Shown piece after piece: positions 59,786-64,000 of a stretch of 64,000 nt of DNA. The notes beneath the pieces are model-generated. The model ran no database searches. It was not told the origin of the DNA and was given only the letters and a program-made list of their open reading frames with translations. The DNA is from Hydrangea macrophylla (lineage: Eukaryota; Streptophyta; Magnoliopsida; Cornales; Hydrangeaceae): assembly GCA_033977485.1 (NCBI GenBank), contig CM066983.1, forward strand, positions 63,846,010 to 63,910,009, written 5' to 3'. The number at the start of each line of letters is the position of its first letter. Within the stretch, counting starts at the first letter, position 1. Both the position numbers and the translations under genes were made by a program.

Positions 59786-60616
59786 GTATTGATTTGATAA
59801 AGGTAGGTTAGTAGGTAATTTTGTTTTGATTTGTTTTCATCATCCTACTTAATTTTGTTTTAATTGATTTCATATCATACACTTATTTGTTTCAAATCAT
59901 CATGCTCTTGATATCGCTTATTTGAAAAATGATGATATATTTTTTGTCTGATTAGACAAAGCTTTTAGAATGATTAAACAAAATGATGTTTTGTGAATCA
60001 TTCAAATTTTTGCTGCTGAACTGTCATTTTTATGAACTGCTGAACAAAGCAGTCGACTGGTACCCCGACACAGTCGACTGATTCAGGTGTGAAGCTTTGA
60101 ATTTTTTTTCTGCATTGTTAAGTCGACTGTGGCATCGACTGCATTGATGTTTTAAACTCTCTGCCTAGGGACGTCGACTGTGGCGTCGACTGATCCGACT
60201 GAATGTTTGTTTTTCTTTGATTTTGGTTTCTCCAACTTTATTATTGGTATCTTTTGGGAGAATATGCTCTCTATTCATATCTTTTGGTATCCTTTATCAT
60301 TGCACATGCTTAGGGGGAGCACTCTCATATATTCATTTTCTCACATATGGTTATATTTCTTTATTTTTGGTATCATTTTGGCCTTTTGATTTGTATGCCT
60401 ATTGTGAGGGGGAGCTTCGTATTTTATCCCCAAATCTTTTTGATAATGTCAAAGGGGGAGAAATATGAGAAGTATTGGGGAGAAGTTTTTGGGTATTTAT
60501 CATTCATGTTCTTTAACATTTGATATCCATTATGAATGATAATATGAAAATGACCAAATGTGCTTATATTGGTATATCCTTCATTGGTTGTTTGCCATCA
60601 CCAAAAAGGGGGAGAT
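59786..60616 (+). other. Element C non-coding 3' internal region and polypurine tract
   Basis: There is no pol sequence. CAGTCGACTGG and CGTCGACTG(TGGC) palindromes lie at 60049-60205. Three GGGGGAG tracts (about 60312, 60409, 60455) precede the functional AAAAAGGGGGAGAT at 60603-60616 next to the 3' LTR. Confidence 0.75.
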
Positions 60617-61454
60617 TGTTAGCCTTAAGGTATATTAAGGCATATTTAATTATGTTTTGATGATGTCAAATATGCTATGATAATTACATGATTCATATTG
60701 ATTCATTCCTTGTTATTATCATAGTTATTTTCATGCTCATATATAATCTCATGTATTAATTTTGTATCAACATTTTAACATCTTTGTGTGCATGAGATTT
60801 AATTGATGTAGATCAAGATTACAAGGAGCTCAACAAGGATCAAGCTTGAAGACTTGAAGATATTTTATCCTTGGTTGAAGTCTAGGACCATCATTGTAAG
60901 GCATCTTGATCTCACACTCATAGGGGCTCAAACAAACTCTAAAAGTTAAAGTTTTGGAAATAAATTTTAAATGGGTCATCTTTAAAGCAATGCCCCAACC
61001 AATTGGAAAATAATTAAGTGTTGAATTTTATATGGTTGGAAAGGTATTTGAATCTAGTTTCCAAAACATCAAACGGATCACAAATCCGATTTTTGTAGAG
61101 GGAGTTATGGCCATTTTAGTGGAGATATGTCAGGCCGTCAAACACGGAGGGGCAGTCGACTGAAGGCCCGATGCAGTCGACCGAAGTGAGCAGAATGCTA
61201 ACAGAACCCTCTGTAAACACATCTCAGTCGACTGCTTCAAGGACCAGTCGACTGCTTCATGTTCCAGTCGACTGAAGCGACCTGAAAAAGGCATAACGGC
61301 TAGTTTTTAAAGGGGTTTTTAATTACCAAATGTGCCACCAACGGCTATAATCTTCCAAGGCCTATAAATACATGTTTTCCCAAGCTATTTAAGGTTGAGA
61401 TTTTGATTGGAAAACATAGTATTGATCACTTATCTTTTTGATCTTTAAACATTA
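60617..61454 (+). mobile_element. Element C 3' LTR, left part
   Basis: It begins TGTTAGCCTTAAGG and is collinear with 57353-58188. It is interrupted after ...TTTAAACATTA by a solo LTR. It carries the same palindrome cluster (61153-61275) and TATA region (61363, one base different). Confidence 0.95.
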
Positions 61455-62040
61455 TGTAATACCCTGTATTTTTGTAATATATTATGTGAATAAGACCCTG
61501 TATGCTTCTTTTAATACTTGTTTGAGCTTGGCCTTACCTTGGTATAATTTAGATACCAATCGATTGACAAGTTTTCCAATCGATTGCCTTGCTTTGGATA
61601 CCAATCGATTGAACTTTATATCAATCGATTGATTGTATCAATTGATTGACACTTATGCCAATCGATTGAAGGCAGCTGGGCAGATTCTTTTGCTCTGGCT
61701 AGGGAAAGGCCACGTGAACACTTTCTCCCTATATATACCAGCCCTTTTCCTGCGTTTTTCTTTTTAGAAAAATCAGTGAGAGTGAGAGGGAGTGTTTGTG
61801 TGTGTGTTATGTATATATAAACACTCATATATATATACACACATATATACATGTATTCATACACTCACACACACACATCCATGGACTGAGACAAGAAAGA
61901 AGAAGAGGAGAAGATCAGAAAGAAGAAAGAAGGAGAAGGAGAAGAGAGAAGACAGAGAACTAGAGAGGGAGAGAGGGAGACCACCATTGGAGCTTCCAAA
62001 GCTTCATTACACACAACCAAACACGACCTTAACGCCTAAG

Positions 62041-63287
62041 GTGAGTTTTAAACTCACTTGGTAGCTTTATATTGGTGTTAGAACATGCTTGAATGAAGAA
62101 ATGGAAGACGAAGTATCAATTGATTGGTACTATTACCAATCGATTGACATCTTTCAGGTCCCAATCGATTGACATTTTGTGCAATCGATTGACATGGATT
62201 GTGATCCAATCGATTGAACTTTTTATCAATCGATTGACACTACTTTTATACCAATCGATTGAACCTTCTTCCAATCGATTGACACTACTTTTATACCAAT
62301 CGATTGACATCTATACCAATCGATTGGCAGTTACAGTTTACTGTTTTACTTGTTTAGATAATGTAATAACTGTTTAGTTGTTTATTTACTGTTCAGTATT
62401 TTCCAGCATGCTTTATTATTGTAATACAGACATGATAACGAGTTAATGCGGTGTAGGATCGTAGTAATAACAAGACTAATGGATAATGTTTATAACGTTA
62501 GATAACGGAATAGTCGTGAATCCTTTGGAGTTGACGTTCATTTCATTCAGAGTAGTCGGGCCATATTGGGATTGTCATGTATCGGTGATAGAGTTGAACT
62601 TAAGTAGGTTTGCTAAGATTCAAAAAATTTGCGTGGGCGGGCTTTGGTCGATCATATGTTCTTAAAAGCGGTAGACAGACGAAGGTGTCTATGACTTGCG
62701 GTGAACCGGACCATTTGCCCTAAGATAGCCAGATGATCTAATCATATGTTCTTAAAAGCGGTAGACAGACGAAGGTGTCTATGACATGCGGTGGACCGTG
62801 ATCACTGGTAGACGTCGCTAAGTCGTGGTATAGAATGATGTACTGTTGTTTAAAGCGTTATATCCCTGACATGCGGTGGACTGTGCATATGTTCTTAAAA
62901 GCGGGGGATGGACTAACGTGGTATCCATGACATGCGGTGGACTGTGCATATGTTCTTAAAAGCGGGGGATGGACTAACGTGGTATCCATGACATGCGGTG
63001 AACTGTGCATATGTTCTTAAAAGCGGTGGATGAGCAATGGTGTGTTATAGAGTTGAACTACTGTCGAGTCTGTTCCCCTATCATGTCGCGTTATCGATCT
63101 TAAAATAAGTAAGACATTAGTAATCGGATCATTGGTTTGATTAAAGGAGTTACCCTTACTGAACTCTAATTTGGTTACGGTTTATAACTTGTAATAACTT
63201 CAATAGTTGATACCCTGTTAGTATCTAACTCACTCGGCTTTCATTAAGCTGACGGCGTTTATGCCGCTGGACATTTCTACGTTCCAG
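62041..63287 (+). other. Candidate intron in M LTR with donor in a stem-loop
   Basis: The donor CTAAG/GTGAGT starts the intron at 62041. The donor hexamer pairs with ACTCAC a few bases on (GTGAGTTT-T-AAACTCAC). The acceptor is TTCTACGTTCCAG (AG 63286-63287). The corresponding sites are at 35713/34441 in M1 and 45560/44357 in the shared LTR, giving about 1273 and 1204 nt. Inference from motif conservation; no transcript seen. Confidence 0.45.
62655..63035 (+). repeat. Tandem repeat in M solo LTR
   Basis: Units containing CATATGTTCTTAAAAGCGG occur about five times between 62655 and 63035, two of them nearly identical 60-mers (62887-63000). Inverted counterpart of 34718-35065. Confidence 0.88.
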
Positions 63288-63430
63288 CGCACCCTGGTTA
63301 TGACTATACAGGTGAAGGGCCTGCAGGAGAGGACTACTATGCCGGTGACGAAGCCCCTGTGGAGGATTTCCCCGACGGAGGTCAGACCGAAGAAGACTAC
63401 TACGCCGAGGACTACCCTTATGCCAACTGA
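63251..63430 (+). CDS. LTR-encoded Asp/Tyr-rich short peptide, intact copy
   Basis: An uninterrupted frame of 59 codons reads from GVYAAGHF through HPGYDYTGEGPAGEDYYAG and EEDYYAEDYPYAN to TGA 63428-63430. A stop lies just upstream (63245) and there is no Met, so expression would need the acceptor at 63287. Homologous frames exist in the two other M LTR copies, each with one stop. Its high D, E, G and Y content is unusual for this AT-rich LTR. Function unknown. Confidence 0.4.
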   Translation, partial: DGVYAAGHFYVPAHPGYDYTGEGPAGEDYYAGDEAPVEDFPDGGQTEEDYYAEDYPYAN

Positions 63431-63741
63431 AGGCTAGACTAGAATTGTAGCTAATTGTCTTTACCGTTTTAGAATCTTTTTGTAGTCAGGCATATGTTGC
63501 CTTGGAATTTGTACTTCCGCTGCCTTATGTTTGATTCGAGACTCTGATATGTAATAGTTAGTAACTTCTGTTGACTTTATGTTACGTTGTGATCAGAACC
63601 TAGACTTCATTCTTGTTACACTATTACTCTTGTTGCTTAGTACTGCGTGGTGTGGACAATCATGTGACTTCACCCGTCGTTGCCTTTGGACCCAAAAAGG
63701 AAATTTATTTTTCTCTATTTTTGCCGTTCCGGGGCGTGACA

Positions 63742-64000
63742 CATTATTATTTGAGCCCTAGTTTGAGTGAAAAATCAATTTGCTCTAGATTTCAATTGTA
63801 ATTCTTGAGAGAGCAAATTGTAGTGAGCTTTTATTTGTATTATCCACTCACTAAGGAGTTATTGTGTGAGCTTCAAATTGTATTATCCACTCTAGAGAGA
63901 GAGTTCAATTTGTATTCAAATCAATTTGTAAAGGTTGAGGGTTAGTAACCCTTGTGTGCAAAGAAGAGGTTCTTCTTTGGGAGAGATTGAAGGCTCTTGT
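63742..64000 (+). mobile_element. Element C 3' LTR, right part, cut by window edge
   Basis: It is collinear with 58184-58450 of the 5' LTR and has a shorter GA run at about 63895. About 250 bp of the LTR would lie beyond the window. Confidence 0.95.

Larger units (their letters stand above)
61455..63741 (+). mobile_element. Family M solo LTR (2287 bp) inserted in element C LTR
   Basis: It starts TGTAATACCCTG and ends GGGGCGTGACA, with perfect 5 bp duplications CATTA at 61450-61454 and 63742-63746. It is the same family as the minus-strand LTRs at 34001 and 43922. TATA (CTATATATACC) is at about 61730. Palindromes CCAATCGATTG lie upstream (61556-61670) and downstream (62116-62330). The donor AAG/GTGAGT is at 62041, and a 60 bp type repeat lies at 62655-63030. 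Being youngest in the stack, it shows the family's features most cleanly. Confidence 0.96.

Overview
The window looks like repeat-dense heterochromatin from an angiosperm nuclear genome, most likely a eudicot. It holds Ty3 and Ty1/copia retrotransposons, CACTA, hAT and Mutator-type DNA elements, spliceosomal introns and tRNA-Met primer sites. The species cannot be fixed from the sequence. I see no intact host gene, rRNA or CRISPR array. Nearly all coding sequence is decayed transposon sequence.

Layout: (1) 1-9573 is the 3' half of a large Tat/Ogre-like Ty3 element on the + strand: the last codons of pol, two antisense additional genes (DUF7745-like and plant mobile domain), tandem repeats and a 3.3 kb 3' LTR. 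(2) 9574-11240 is AT-rich and probably the right part of another LTR. (3) 11245-28495 (+) holds a Tekay-like chromovirus (element A), an LTR shared with the gag of element B, and B's broken 3' LTR, which is split by a nearly complete Ty1/copia element (18908-27341). (4) 28496-34000 is AT-rich with hAT and foldback elements. (5) 34001-55272 (- strand) is a tandem array of family M chromoviruses in the order LTR, internal M1, shared LTR, internal M2. It is interrupted by a 1.47 kb solo LTR, a 6 kb CACTA element and a 0.67 kb LTR-like insert. (6) 55273-57352 (-) is an LTR related to A and B. It is interrupted by a gag-only copia element C (57353 to beyond 64000), whose 3' LTR carries a + strand M-family solo LTR (61455-63741).

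The most unusual signal is inside the LTRs. Four A/B-type and M-type chromovirus LTR groups share one plan: a TATA box, a short leader ending in a consensus 5' splice donor, an intron-like stretch of conserved length (about 651-676 nt in A/B/55 kb, about 1.2 kb in M), then a 3' acceptor and a short open tail. In all three M copies the donor lies in a small stem-loop, and the tail encodes a conserved Asp/Tyr-rich peptide. Separately, unrelated LTR families carry dense arrays of short perfect palindromes (CCAGTCGACTGG, CCAATCGATTGG, GC-rich CCGCGG types), often just upstream of the TATA box. These points rest on comparing copies by eye within the window.
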